Source of the DNA: Coniella vitis | Lineage: Eukaryota; Ascomycota; Sordariomycetes; Diaporthales; Schizoparmaceae | Direction: 5' to 3' | Length of the DNA: 64,000 nucleotides | NCBI GenBank assembly: GCA_011317545.1 | Contig: WUJK01000007.1 | Span: 1,984,001 to 2,048,000 of the forward strand | Part shown: piece by piece, positions 12,831 to 25,940 of the stretch | Numbering within the stretch: position 1 is the first letter of the stretch | How the letters are laid out: the number at the start of each line of letters is the position of its first letter | The notes under the pieces: generated by a model | What the model was told of the DNA's origin: nothing | Databases searched by the model: none | What the model saw: only the letters and a program-made list of their open reading frames with translations | Made by a program: the position numbers and the translations under genes

Positions 12831-15729
12831 ATGACGGCAGCGAAACCGCCCAACCCCCCCAGCGTCTATCCGCCCACGGCTGTGAACTACGATGCTGCGC
12901 GTTACATGCAACCTCCAACGCCGACAACCACCTCCCAAGCTTCTCCACCGAGTCGGCGAGATCTCAAGTCATGGTGGAAGAACTTCAAGCTCACCTCCAA
13001 GCACGAGGAGACACAGCATGGTAAAGACCTATTCTCCAACCTCTGCCCTCCTGCCTCCTTGTTGTTCTCCTCCCTACACTTCCTCTTAGGCCTTCCTACC
13101 TACTGCATGCTCTTGTTTCATCGCAACAATGACTCCGTATCCTCCTCGACCTCTTCTGCTGGCGCCCTTGCCTTGCGCTCGATGCGGCAACAAAAGAGGC
13201 GGATCACCGGCGGCCAAGCACACGCCGGTCGAATCAAGTCCGACGCTTCTGCAGCGTGCTCACGAAGGCCGCTTTTTCCATCATTTCATCCGACCGGAGG
13301 CCGACGATCACAACATCAGAAACAATATTGGGAGGCTTGGGTGCAATGGAGTTCAAAAGTGACAAGAGCGTGCGGTGCAGGGTTCCCTCGGCGGGTGTGT
13401 GTCTTGACTGGACGGAGCGTGTCCATGCATCGAATTTGCCTACTTCATTTGACATGTTGCGATTACATGACAGGACGCTAACTTGTACAGAAACCAAACC
13501 ACAAGGCATATTTGGCGTCCCTTTGCGACAAAGCATCGTCTATGCGAACGTCGCTATCTCCCTTGTCGATGACCATGGCAAGAGCTACATCTACGGCTAC
13601 GTTCCCATTGTGGTAGCGAAATGCGGCGTCTTTTTGAAAGAGAGAGGTGGGCATATTCTTGTCGAAAGGAACCTGCGCGGTAGGACCTGGCGCTGACGTC
13701 AAGTGATCTGTGTGTAGCAACGGGCGTCGAAGGCATCTTTCGATTGAACGGATCTGAAAAGCGCATCAAGGAACTCAAGCACATCTTTGACTCCCCCGAT
13801 CGCTACGGCAAGGGCTTGAGCTGGGACGGTTACACGGTTCACGACGCCGCCAACGTCCTTCGGCGATATCTCAACGACTTGCCAGAACCCGTGGTGCCCC
13901 TCGATCTGTACGAAAAGTTTCGAGACCCCCTTCGAGGCGCAACAAAGACGGCTGTGGGGGACGCCGAAGGCCCCCAGTTCGTCGACGACTTCGACGTCGA
14001 TGCGGCTATCAAGCAGTACCAACACCTAATCAAAGAGCTTCCCCCGCTGAACCGACAGCTACTGTTGTACATCCTCGATCTTTTGGCCGTGTTTGCCGCC
14101 AAGGCCGAGGAGAATCGCATGAACTCGCAGAATTTGGCAGCCATCTTCCAGCCGGGCATGCTCTCCCACCCCATCCACGCCATGGCCCCCGAAGAATACC
14201 GCCTCAATCAATGCGTTTTGATCTTCCTCATTGAGAATCAAGACCACTTTTTGATCGGCATGCAAGGCACTGCTGCAGATGAAAAGACGGTACAAGAGGT
14301 TCAACAAGGCACACCCAAGATCATCGCCCCGACTACTCCCAGCTCGTCGCGCAAGTCAGGTGTGCACCGATCTGCGTCCAACGCTAGCGCAGGGGCCGAG
14401 AGCATTGCGAGAGATGGCAAGATACGTCGTAACAAGAGCACAAGCAGCCGCCACTCTCGCCAGTCTACGAATGCACCGAGTCCAGGTAGTCCTGCGATGC
14501 CTACAACCCCTTCTAGCGCACTGGGTCGGAGCAACACTGTGCCGTCAAAGCGGTCTCCTGCGTTGCAGGGTGCAAGATTTGGCCACGCACGGAACGGCAC
14601 CGAGACACTAGGTGCTCCACCTACACCCCTAACACCTGTAGTCACGACAACAACCTCTGCCATCCCTGCGACACCTACGGTCGAAGAAATTCCCACCCCT
14701 GAAGCCAAGGAGCCCACAGACGGCCAAGCGGGTGCTCTGGCCAGTGCAGATTATTTGAGTCCTGCACATGCTGCAGAACGAAGTCAGGAGCGTCTGCTGG
14801 AGCCCAAAGCAGGTAATGAAACGGTTGCCACCCCTACCAAAGAGCGCTCGTTGCACACTTTGTTCCAACGATCACCGAGCGAAGGCAGCGATCATAGGAA
14901 ACCGCCTAACAAATTACGAAAGAGGCGGGTTCCAAGCAGCACGAACCCGAGCGCTGCAAGCTCCACGGCATCTCTTTCCCACTCTCCAGGCTTATCGCCC
15001 AATACCGAAGCTGCCAATCCGTTGGAAGCGCCTATTGAAATTCGCAGTAGGGAGCCTGAAGCCGACCTGCAAGACTCGAAGATTGAGGCTGTTGAAACCC
15101 CTTCCGAGCCCACGCCACGTGCCTCGCAGATGCCAACAAATAGCGCGCTTCTCTCGCAGTTTGGAGAACCTGGCTTGAAATCAAAAACATCGCACCCTAC
15201 ATCTCTACAGAGCTCTTCTCATGAGGAATCCGAAGTCGATCGCATGGGAGAGCGAGTTTCATCTCCCGAACAGCCAGATAGGGAGAGAAAGCGACGATGG
15301 CGGCTCTCACGCAAGAAAGATGACGTATCATCGGAAACGTCGGAACCACCTCCGCTTGTGACCTCACCACGGCGGATTGGGTTCAACCGGACGGCAGAAA
15401 CAAGCAATAGCTCAGTCGGAACGGATGCAAAGTTCAGCGAAGGCTACGATCCGGCGCTTGAGCCTCATTCCAGTATTGATTCTGGTAGAGACAATCGTGA
15501 CGAGGCGCGAGGCATTTCAGGATGGATCAAGAACAAGATGCGTGAAGCGAAAGAAACAGCAGAGATCCGACGGACAAAGTCACCGCCAGGCGATCACGGA
15601 TCCCTAAGCTCGCTGCTACCCACCCGCGGCAAGAGCCTGGACATCAAGCGGTCGATCGAGAACGACAAGGAGAAGGAGAAGGAGGTGCCGATTCCACCAA
15701 AGGTTGAAGAAGAAACCGGACCGTCATAA
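12831..15729 (+). CDS. Rho GTPase-activating protein, Sac7-like
   Basis: Exons 12831-13020, 13491-13646 and 13718-15729 give 785 residues. After a Pro-rich N-terminus ending in a conserved LKSWWKNFKL patch comes GIFGVPLRQSIVYANVAISL and then a full RhoGAP domain, about residues 75-250. The domain contains YGYVPIVVAKCGVFLKERATGVEGIFRLNGS, here split by intron 2; Arg124 in IFRLNGS is the arginine finger. Further motifs are VLRRYLNDLPEPVVP and the MNSQNLAAIFQPG block. The remaining 530 residues are Ser/Thr/Pro-rich and probably disordered. Sac7/Bag7-type GAPs turn off Rho1 and so control cell-wall synthesis and actin. Intron 1 is 470 nt, much longer than others in the window, with a good branch site (GCTAAC) just before its acceptor. 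Confidence 0.92.
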
Positions 15730-18693
15730 ATCATCATGCGGAACCAGGCGAATCCCGGACAAAGCTCGATTCGACAAAACAAAGGAAAAAAGATCACCCC
15801 AAAAAACCCCCCCCCCCCAAAACCTTGACTACTTTTTGTTTGACGACTGAGATGCGAAAAGTTGTCTATGGATGCACGACTACGATATACGAGCTTCTTG
15901 ACGCCCGTAAAGCAACCCCCCCTCCCAACTCTACTCCCACCATAGGGAGACAGAGTCCCATTATTCATCATAATTTTCTTTTGTATTCACCCAATTGGGA
16001 ACTTGCCATTCGCCTTCGTTTTTCGAAACCAAGCCAATAATAACTCCTGCGCTGCTGTGGACATGCAACACATAGCATTGTGCGGGCAGCCAAACATGCT
16101 TTGGGCTGTATTGTGTACTGGGTCATGGGTGGCACACCTGCTATGCACTTGGAGAGTCATTTCAAGTGCAGTAATGGAGGGGGAAAGTCAGCAATGTGGC
16201 GGAATTGGACACATTTTGTATGTGTTTTGTGTGTGTCTGGTTGTGGGTGTGGTATGGACTGAACAATATGGGATATTAGGGTCCAATAAGGAAAGCCAGA
16301 AGGAAAGCCAGAAGGACTAGCCCATCATTTTGTTTTATGTTTTTATGTTGTTCTTGCATGTCTTTTCTTCGATTCATCATCAGATGGGTTGGCGGCGTGT
16401 TGATATTCAAGCTGCTGGTGCGAGAGGATACCCTGGTGTTTTATTACCTGTTACATTTATATGATGTGTTACACAGTTTGGGAAGGAAATTGGCAGCAAG
16501 AAGGGAGATTTTTCAGCAAAGAAAAGGATACGACGAGAGATTTTTCCGATCAGGGTGAATTATGATCTTGATGTTTTTGCTTCTCAGGAGTATATAAAAC
16601 AAGGAGTCGAAGAGCGTATGCATATGAGCGGTCTGTGACGAAGCTCGTTATGCCCTCTTGATGTTTATTCTTCTTGCCGTAAAGCGGTGTCATGGAAGGA
16701 GTCCCGGGATGTTTGTGCAGAAACATTGAAACGTGAATATCGATCATGCCTACTATGTAGGTATTCAACCTGGGCGATGTACTAGACGCAAGTGCACATT
16801 GTGGGTCAAATATCGCGGTTGAGCGGCTGGGTGTGGTCCGGCACCGGAGGGAAAGGAGGAGAGCTTCAGTCCTAACACGGGCAGCAATGTGGACAGTGGA
16901 AAATGGTCAGAGTCCCGGGCCCTTGCATGCTGTCGTGAAATATGACTTTATATATCCTATTGTGGAAGTCTGACTGGTTTTCTTTTCTAGAGTCCGTGTA
17001 AAACCAACAGTGTACAAATATCAAGGCCTTTTTTTATCTTGGCTGTTTACCCCATCTACTCTAGTCCCCAAGTTGTGATACTTGGACCCTTTGGAGTGAC
17101 GGTCCCCAAGCCAGCGCACTTAGTCAGTGGGACCTCGGCAGCAGGTCAGCAAGCCCAAATTCTGGTACGAATTTATTATTGGGCATCTTCCGTCCACTAC
17201 TTTGTTCTGCTCCGCGAAGGAAGTGTTTAGCGCTGCAGCTTCCCCGCAGATTCCCAGTCTTTTGTAAGGTTTTTTGCAAGGGATCTGACCGATCGGATTG
17301 TGGGGCAAGCTGGGGTGCTACGTATATAGTAGTGGGGCTTGTCAATCCTGTCCTGTCTGTCTGTACTAAGATTATGTAGAAGTATACTATGATGAGCCAC
17401 GTGCGATGGACGCTCGTAGTATTTCTTGGTCATTACTTAAGTTCTGTGTCGTTGTTCAGTTTGAAGAGGGAGATTTATATGAGTGGTGATGGAGGTACTA
17501 CGTACTCGCAAAGATGCTCGCTTGCTCATTGGCAGCAGGTGAAGGCAAAGAGGTGCACCTCGCACTTGCCACCTGCATAGTATATAGTACATACTATGGT
17601 GTATGAGGAGGTAAAACGCGGATCCGCTAGACTATAAAAGGTTACTTAGTTTGAATACATAATATCTATGAATTCAGGATCTTCTTCTGCTCCAGAGGTA
17701 CAGACATACCTAGGTACCCTTGATTTGCTGGGCCTCGCACTGATGACTCCTGATGTCCCTTGCGGATTTCTCACCGCTCATCAACAGAAAACTACCTTTC
17801 GCGTCCCGGCTGATGAGCGACCAGAACAATGGAACATTGCAAGTGCTGTGTGGCCGCACCCACAACGAGCGACCACACACTTGGTTCTATGGTGCGAGGT
17901 TACATGCATTCTTGCCACGCGACGAGGAAGCGCCCGCCCGCGTGTCCTCCACCGCCTGTTGTACGAGTCGAGAGTCGGGCTGCTCGACTTGAAAGATCAA
18001 CAAGCAGCCTCGGGAGGTGATTATGTGAGGGCGAATCTGACTACTGCAAAGTGAGTACCCGAGCCACCCGACTGATTTCCACTCACTGCCCTTGTTGCCT
18101 TTTGCACAAAACTCCCAATCACCGTCTTTGCTTTTCCCTCGGCGTGCTAGCTAACAGACCGGAAAATCCTCCAGCCAGCCATTTTGGCTCCAGGGACAAC
18201 AAAGGTCCCACCCACAAATGCTCCTTGATGCCCCTGGCGTCCAGCCCAAGCTAGATTGAATTTGGCACGCTCGCGGCCGTCACACACCTCTTTTCAGTGC
18301 CGGATTGAAATCCCAAAGGGAAAAAGGCAGAGTGGAACCCAAGTCGTCCACTCCCCAAAAGCCTATGTCGGCGGCTTTAGGGTCAATACTTTTTGGGCAA
18401 TCTGCCCGAATTTCTGGCCCAAGTACTACCGTACTGTATAAGACTCATAGCCGTGCATGTGGAATCATTTTCTGGTCCCTTCTTTTTGCTCCATCTCTTT
18501 CCTGAAATCTTTCTTTTAGTCTTCTTTTGAGTCTCAGTTTACTGGCAGCGGCGTCTTCTTGACAAAAGACGTTGTACCTCTCCTCGGGCCAAGCAACAAG
18601 TGGGACGTCCAGACCGAATATAGCCCTGCACAACAGTTGCGCTGCCGTGTAGGTGAGGGCGCGTGACGCTATTCACACTTGCACGCTGCAGCC
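15730..18693. other. 3-kb intergenic region
   Basis: No gene supported. It has a 12-base C run at 15807-15818 directly after the RhoGAP stop region, a duplicated AAGGAAAGCCAG unit near 16290-16317 and a TACTATGTA motif at 16751. A 128-codon frame at 17668-18054 has no domain and poor codon structure, so I do not call it. The right end is the MFS transporter promoter. Confidence 0.5.
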
Positions 18694-20652
18694 ATGGGGG
18701 AGAAAAAATACTGTAAGTGATGGCATGGGTCCCTTCGCTTCCCGAACTCGTCACCAGCGCACCACAAATGCGATACCAACATCAAAGTCGAGTGCATATC
18801 CTCCAACTCACGGAGCTAATGTGTGTCCATCTGCAGCTACTCAATATGGTTCCGGGCCAGATGACATCCCAAGCGATGGAGTCGAGGAGGGAACCAGCGA
18901 CCGCTTCGCTGGCGGCTTTTCGGAACGAGTCGATCAGCTGAGCGTCGCGTGTCCTTCGCATACCACCGAGAAAAAGCTCATGGCCAGAATCGACTGGCAC
19001 ATCTTGCCCTATGTCAGCATATTGTACCTTCTCGCCTTCTTGGACCGCGTAAATATTGCCAATGCGAAGTCCTTCGGACTCACCACGGATCTGGGCCTAG
19101 GCGGTACCAAGTACAACACAATTTTGACCATCTTTTTCGTACCGTGTAAGTCTTGGCCATTGCAGATCCTGGCGTAGTAAAATAAGCATCTACTTACTCA
19201 TGTAAACAGATGTCTTTTTCGAAATTCCTTCCAATATACTGCTCAAGAAGCTTTCGCCCAGAATTTGGCTCTCCATCTGCGGCATCGGGTTTGGGATGGT
19301 CATGGTCTTCCAGGGCCTCACGCAAAACTACGCGGGCATTCTCGTGACGCGCTTCTTCCTTGGGCTCTTTGAGTGTGGCATGTTCCCTGGGTGTTTTTAC
19401 TTGCTCAGCATGTGGTACAAGCGTGAAGAAGCGCAAAAGCGGTTCACCTTCTTCTTTTGCTCCACATCTCTTGCTGGTGCCTTTGGCGGTCTTCTTGCTT
19501 CTGCTATCGGGAAAAGTGAGTACCTTGGACGCAAGTAACCCACGTGAATCAAGACGCCTATGCTAACTGTTTTGGTAGTGGATGGCCTGCGTGGCTACAG
19601 CGGTTGGCGCTGGATCTTTATCATTGAAGGCAGCCTGACATTTGCCGTTTGTGTTTGTTTCCTCTTTGTATTTCCAACTTTGTGAGTCTTCTATTTTCTT
19701 GCCTTATCCCGCTCCATGTGTTTGATCTCTATTGTCTGAGAATATATACTGAACAAGGGAAAACGATTAGCCCGGAGCAAGCCACATGGCTCAATGATTC
19801 CGAGAGAAACTACATCAAAGCCCGTCTCGAGGCTGACCTCGGCAAGAACGCCGCCGAACGCAAGATCACCTTCCACGATGTAATATCTGTCCTGCGCGAT
19901 CCTAAAGTCCTACTGGGCGGGCTCATGTACATGGGCTTGGTTGTGTAGGTCTCTTATCTCTGGCTTCTTCAGCTTCAGCCCCTCTCACTTCCCCTTTGAG
20001 TACAAGTAGAGCAACAAGGAGAGCTAACAATGCTATCCCACCACACAGCCCAGCCTACGGCTATGCCTATTTCAGCACTGCCATTATCACAACTTACAAC
20101 TACGGCGCCATCAAGACTCAGCTCTACTCTGTCCCTCCCTGGGCTGCGGCTTTCGGCTTCAGTATGCTCATTGCCGTCGCCTCAGACCTAACTCGCCACC
20201 GCTTCGCCTTCACCGTCGGCCCCATTTGCCTCACCCTTGCCGGCTTCGCCATCCTTCTCGACGTCCACCATCACCTGCACCTGCAGTACGCCGCGCTTTT
20301 CCTCATCTGCATGGGCACCTACAGCGCCATGCCTGTCATTGTCTGCTGGTACAACATGAACCTGGGCGGCCACCACCGACGCGCCATTGGCAGCGCGTGG
20401 CAAGTTGGTTTCGGAAATATCGGCGGTATCATTGCTACGTATAGCTTTCTCAGCAAGGACGCACCGGAATACAGGCCTGGCATCTGTATCGCTATTGGGT
20501 TCAGCTGTCTGGCTGCTATGAGCTGTTGCCTGTATGCTGGCGTGGTTACGTGGGAGAATCGTCGGCGGCAGAGGACGGTGCGCCGCGAACTGAGTGATTA
20601 TGAAAAAACGGACATGGGAGACCTGAATCCTGCGTTCAGGTACATGCTGTGA
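18694..20652 (+). CDS. MFS transporter, Dal5-type allantoate permease (anion:cation symporter) family
   Basis: Six exons: 18694-18712, 18837-19145, 19210-19515, 19579-19681, 19771-19944 and 20049-20652, giving 504 residues. It has the family pattern: a hydrophilic N-terminus, then DWHILPYVSILYLLAFLDRVNIANAK (helix 1 and the LDR motif), FEIPSNILLKK, a TRFFLGLFECGMFPG helix, GYSGWRWIFIIEG and FPEQATWL. About 12 hydrophobic segments follow the usual 6+6 layout. The acceptor at 19770 is chosen because it rebuilds FPTFPEQATWL, matching the family, whereas the upstream AAG frames stop. The 19-nt first exon (MGEKKY) is the least certain part; an alternative start at 18653 reads straight into exon 2. 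Dal5-type carriers import organic anions such as allantoate, ureidosuccinate, nicotinate or pantothenate; the substrate cannot be told from sequence. Confidence 0.88.
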
Positions 20653-20882
20653 CGATTTTACGTCTTGAATGAAATGAAACGGAAAGGACCATGCAAAAGA
20701 GGGGAGGAATGCTGTAAGTATTGGCAAAAGCCAAAGAGCACAAATAATTTATGTGTTTGATTGCGCATGGTCATGAATGATTATAGGCTCGACATTAGTT
20801 GCCAGTAATACCAGATTTTCCTTGTATCTCTCTGACTTGACTACTTGGTGATTCTGGAAAGAAGACGGGCACTCATGCGTCT

Positions 20883-23021
20883 TCAAAGATGCAGCCCTGT
20901 GTCCCAAACAGCCAACGAGCCCTCTTTTCTCTCATCATCACTAAACAACCCGTTCCGCCCTCTCCACACCTTTCGCAGCTTCACCTTTGACAGTTCTCCC
21001 TTGGCAGTCTCATTGAATAATTTCCTCAGCACCGGCTCGATGCTCTCAAATCCCACGATATAGCGCGGGATTTCCCCATTTACTTTAGCTCCGTTGCTAC
21101 CATCGTCACTGCCAACACTATCATCGTCGTCCACCACAGTAACAGGCCATATCTCGTCCATCAGGAAATCCACGCCCCAGTCCTCGCGTTGTCCAAAGCC
21201 ACGATAAAACCGTCTCGTCTCGTCTTGGTAGCTCGCGCGTTCGACGCTCCGCGGAGCTGTGTGCAGTGGTGGCTCGCAAGTTAGTGCGCGCGCACGGAGG
21301 GACGGGTAGACGAGGTGGGAGCGCCAAGGCGTAGCGTGGCACGGCACGAGGAAGAGAGCAAAGAGCTCTTGGTCCTCTTCGCCAGCGTGGCCAGTCGGTG
21401 AATCAAAACTTGAGAACGTGTGATGGTGGCTGAGGACGGGTGGACTTGGCCACATGCTCAGGCGGTCTGGGTGAATGCGCTCATATTCGTGGCGAAGAAA
21501 ATGCATGACAGCTATAGGCGCTGCCGCGTGGAAGAGGGAGAGATAGGTTGCAACGACAAGATTGACCAAGATGAGACCGGCGAGGAGGGCAATCTTGATC
21601 TGTGAGGGCTGGCGTCCAGGCGGGGCTGAAAAGAAGCTTGCAAAGGACGGCGCGGCCAGAATGTGCAAGATTGGGAGGAGTGGGAGAATGAAGCGAGCTT
21701 CTTTGTGGGAGATTAGAGATAGCGCTATGATCGTTGAGATGACGGCGAGGGAGAGCGCCTTTAGAGTATTGATCTGCACTGCTGTCGCTTCGGAATCAGA
21801 TCCAGCAGCAATAGATTTGTACAAACCTACGAGGGTGAAAGGGAGGAATGCCATTGTAAGCTGAGTGATGCCCTGGGAAAGATAATAATGCCAATCCATT
21901 TCGCCATAGAAAACGGCAAGATCCTGGGAGAGGTTGAATTGGAGAAAGCGGTAGGGGGGGAAGGTCCAGTAGCCAAAGTATAGACGGTCGGATAAAGCAG
22001 ACACAACCAGCATCACTGTTCCGCATAGAATTGCCTCGCGAAGCAGGACCAGCACCACTCTGAACGTGATGGGGCTGCGGCCGCGCAGTATAGGTCGGCA
22101 GATGGTTGTAGAGACCAGGTTCAACCATATCAAGACGTTGGTTGGTCTGAGGAGAACAGCAAAAGCAGCGAGGCACAGGCAAGTCCGGAGACTGCGATAA
22201 GGTTAGTTTCCGTTTCGGTCGCTTATATTCGCCCCCTGATGAATGCGGCATACCTGCTGAGGCGGCTTGTTTTCGTTGCATAGCGAGCACGCGTCTCTGT
22301 TGCATCACCCAGTAGCTCCCAAGGCCAGTAGGTCAGCGCCGCAATAGTGATTGTTGTTTCAAGCGAGTTGGAAAAGGTTCTGGCAGAGCAGTACCACTGC
22401 CAAGGGTTGAGCACCGTCACAGCTAGCTAAACAAGAGATTGTGTCGTTGTTAGAGGACTGATACAACTGAGCATATTGCAACAATACTTCTTACCGCAGA
22501 CCATGCTGAGCGGCTGCCCTCACCGTAGACTCTCTCTGCAAGCTTCCAGGTGTAAAAGTCGTTTACGACAACCACAGCAGCCTGTACGAGCTTGGGCAGG
22601 GCTACCAGAAGAGAAGCTTTGGAAGAGGGCAGCCACGGTAACAGGCTCGTGATTCTGTCAACGGCGGCATATGCGACTGCAAAGACAGCGGGGTGGATGG
22701 AAGAGCGCAATTGATGCTTCCATTCCTGTTGATGCTCATTAGCTCATGGGTTGCAATTCGGAGCCATGGAGGCGTACGTACCCATGTCAGCCATGCTCCG
22801 CTGTGAGGACCAAAGGCGAGGTTCCACGCTGGTTCTAGCGCTTGGAAGTACTCGTCAGGTTGAAAGAATGTGCGGCCGGTGCAGAGCACGTTGACGAGAC
22901 GGAGCAAGATGAGGCCAGCGAGGACATGGTGCCTTTGAAGGGACAGGCCATGTTGTGAGTGCCGCTCGCCAACATCTTCAAAAGCACCATGTCCTCGCTG
23001 GCGGCTCTCGTTGGCAGACAT
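20883..23021 (-). CDS. GPI10: GPI mannosyltransferase 3 (Gpi10 / PIG-B, GT22 family)
   Basis: Exons in transcript order are 23021-22782, 22725-22495, 22426-22254 and 22191-20883, giving 650 residues. The GT22 signature lies early, in the first luminal loop: TFFQPDEYFQALEPAW, with the acidic DE pair. Then come EWKHQLRSSIHPA, VLNPWQWYCSARTFSNSLE, LRPTNVLIWL, DRLYFGYWTFPPYRFLQFN and ISHKEARFILPLLP, all typical of PIG-B, over many hydrophobic helices. The enzyme adds the third mannose to the GPI anchor precursor from dolichol-phosphate mannose in the ER lumen and is essential in yeast. Introns are 56, 68 and 62 nt. It converges with the MFS gene (230 bp between stops) and diverges from ornithine aminotransferase. 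The C-terminal 150 residues include an acidic low-complexity insert (VVDDDDSVGSDDGSN). Confidence 0.93.
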
Positions 23022-23900
23022 GGCTTGGAGTCGTCGGGAGTACTAGGCAAGAAGTAGAACGGGTTTTGACCTTGAGTACAGAAAGTACTTGCCTCAGAAA
23101 GTGAGCTTCAATCAGGGCGCCCACTACAGCTTGGACCCCTCAGCGCTCCAGGTGATTGGCCTGTAGTAATGGCCAGGGTGTGATTGGGGGGGGGGCAGGG
23201 GCATAGCAGGCTATCGCTGGAGAGCCCCCGCAACGCTCGCTATCAAATGTGAATTGACGCCCACTAACGTGCAGCGTGGGGTTCCAAAACTGCCCTGAAC
23301 AAGAGGGACACTGCCCACTGCTGCCCCTCCATCCCGCTATCGGAGTTGGGTGGTGTGGTGGCCAGCCATATCTCTGGGTTTTAGGGCGTGTTGACGATAC
23401 TCAACCTCAACTCATGCTTCACCAGTTGCGGGGAGAGCATACAGAGCCGAGACACGCAATGGGATCACGAGACACACAAGATGGACGAGTGCACCGCCCG
23501 CCGTTGCACCCGCTACAGTGACCGTGTCAATTGGCCGCCAGGGCACCCGCGGTGCCGGCCACGACGTTCGCATTATTCATAGCGGCGCTTTTCCTCGGCA
23601 GAAGATGCACTTGGGCAAGAGCGGCTGACCCGTTGCGGAGGAACTGGCGGGTAGACTTGCACTTAGGGGTATAGCCTCGCCTCGCCTCGCCTGGCCTGAC
23701 ACTGACACTGGCAAGATCTTTCTGCTGGCTGGCTGGCTGACACGTTTCTTTTTATTCGTGTCCATCCGAACTCCTTCTTCCTTCGTCTCTTGTTCTTTTG
23801 TCCTCCCTTCTTCTCCCCTCCATTGTCTCGTTGCCATTCGCAACGATCGAACCGTCTAACAAAGCAACAAACGCATCCTACGCTACAACACGAAACCATC
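23022..23900. promoter_or_regulatory. Divergent promoter region of GPI10 and CAR2
   Basis: This 0.9-kb stretch separates two divergently transcribed genes, so both promoters must lie here. It contains a ten-base G run (23186-23195), CGCCT repeats near 23675-23695 and a strongly CT-rich block (about 23750-23830) that looks like the CAR2 leader. No open frame is convincing. Confidence 0.5.
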
Positions 23901-25655
23901 ATGGCGCCCCACGCAGACAAGGACGTCGCCGCCAATGGCAATGGCACCAGTGAGCTCGTCAACGCTCATTACCACGCCTCCTCCACCAAGGCTGCCATTG
24001 CCGCCGAGAACGAGTTTGCCGCACATAATTACCACCCTCTCCCCGTTGTCTTTGCACGCGCCCAAGGCGTCAATGTCTGGGACCCCGAGGGCAAGCACTA
24101 CCTCGACTTTCTCTCCGCCTACAGCGCCGTTAATCAGGGCCACTGCCACCCAGAGCTCATCAAGGCTCTGACCGCCCAGGCGTCGCGCTTGACCCTGTCG
24201 TCCCGTGCCTTTCACAACGATGTCTTTCCCGTTTGGGCCGAGAAGGTTAAGAACATGTTTGGCTACGACATGGTGCTGCCCATGAATACGGGCGCCGAGG
24301 CTGTCGAAACCGCCATCAAGATTGCGCGCAAATGGGCTTATAAGGTCAAGAAGGTGCCCCAGGACAAGGCTCTTGTCTTTTCGGCTTTGGACAACTTCCA
24401 CGGACGGACGGTAAGTGCTGCTTGCGGCTGATCAGCAGTGTGTAATTCAGCTGCAACCCCCCCCCCTCCCAATTCCAACTCTCTCTCTCGTGTGAGCATC
24501 GGCATCTCTGACACTTGACTGCTTCTGTAGATGACGGCCATTTCGCTGTCTACTGATCCGGAGTCCCGTGACAACTACGGTCCTTATGTACCCAACATTG
24601 GCGCCACTTCCCCGTCGACTGGCAAGCCTATCCGTTACAACCATATTGAGGACCTCGAGGCTGTCCTCGAGGCCCATGGTAAGGAGACAGCAGCTTTTAT
24701 TGTCGAACCTATCCAAGGCGAGGCTGGTGTCGTTGTTCCTGATGAGAACTACCTGAGCGAGGTGTCAGCTCTCTGCAAGAAGCACAATGTGCTGTTCATT
24801 TGCGATGAGATTCAGACGGGCATTGGTCGCACGGGCAGGTTGCTGTGCCACCAGTGGGCTGGCATCAAGCCTGATCTGGTGACCCTTGGAAAGGCTATTT
24901 CCGGTGGCATGTACCCTGTTTCGGTAAGTTCATCACTCAGACTGGATCGTAGACCAGTTCGCTCAGGGCGTCGAGATGTGAAAGCAAATGGCCTCTTGCT
25001 AATTTTGGCTTGTCTAGTGCGTTCTTGCCGACAAAGATATTATGCTCGTGGTTGAGCCAGGAACGCACGGCAGTACGTATGGTGGTAACCCTCTGGGATG
25101 CGCTGTCTCGCTGCGCGCGCTGGAGCTCATCGAAGAGGAGGACATGACGGCCAAGGCTGAGAAGCTTGGTAACATCTTCCGCAATGGCGTGGCTTCGTTC
25201 AACTCGCCCATCGTACAGACGGTTCGTGGCAAGGGTCTTCTCAATGCAGTTGTCATTGATGAGTCCGCAGCCAACGGCCGGTCCGCATGGGATCTTTGCC
25301 TGCTGCTGAAGGAAAAGGGTGTGCTAGTAAGTCATTTTCATGAGATTTTGTCTTCATGTCTTGTTTGGTGTGTTGTATGGTTGTGATTTGGAGACTGCAT
25401 TCTCAGCTAGGTTTGGGTCTACACCGCCTATCCTGCAGGTACCACTCGGCGGCGCCATTTGTCCGACGTATCAAGAACAGCCAAGCATGTGCATGTGGAG
25501 AACTAACACGTACACAGGCCAAACCGACACATGGCAACATCATCCGATTTGCTCCTCCGCTGGTTATTACGGAAGCAGAGTTGCGCAAGTCCCTGAACAT
25601 TATCGGCGAGGCCTTGAAGGAGCTGCCATCTGTTGAACCCGCTGCTGCGCACTAG
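23901..25655 (+). CDS. CAR2: Ornithine aminotransferase
   Basis: Exons 23901-24410, 24531-24923, 25018-25326 and 25518-25655 give 449 residues; every intron is phase 0. Class-III aminotransferase motifs are complete: GKHYLDFLSAYSAVNQGHCH, LPMNTGAEAVETAIK, FHGRT, IVEPIQGEAGVVVP, FICDEIQTGIGRTGR (Asp262 contacts the pyridine nitrogen) and LGKAISGGMYP with the PLP lysine at about 291. The end reads THGNIIRFAPPLVI. The enzyme moves the delta-amino group of ornithine to 2-oxoglutarate, giving glutamate semialdehyde, and so feeds arginine breakdown into proline and glutamate. There is no mitochondrial presequence, so it is cytosolic, as in yeast. Its last intron (191 nt) and first intron (120 nt, with a ten-base C run) are longer than most. 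Confidence 0.95.
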
Positions 25656-25922
25656 ATGTGATTGCATGACGAGACAGGATCTCTTGAAAGGAAAGCCGCG
25701 GCAGGTTTGGGCTTCGTTCAAGCGCAAAATGCCCATGACACGACGCTGGCGCTGCTGGCCGAGTGACGCTCACGAGAGCTCAAACCGAGGGCACGGCGCC
25801 GCCCAAGAACCGACTTCGCTTGCTGATGGGAAGGATGCAAGAGGTGGATCTATAGGATATTGGAAATCCAGGCAAAACGATCTTTCTCAGCTGCGAAAGT
25901 TGGAAGGGCGTGGGCTGTTGCC

Positions 25923-25940
25923 CTGCTGCTGCTGCTGCTG
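25923..25940. repeat. (CTG)6 trinucleotide run
   Basis: Perfect six-unit run about 270 bp after the CAR2 stop codon; noncoding. Confidence 0.85.

Noticed and set aside
12369..13481. 370-codon frame overlapping the start of the RhoGAP gene
   Set aside because: Runs through the CT/CA-rich leader, exon 1 in another frame and the long intron; no domain and out of frame with the conserved RhoGAP sequence.
17668..18054. 128-codon plus-strand frame in the RhoGAP-MFS gap
   Set aside because: Overlapping frames in all three phases and no domain; not distinguishable from chance.
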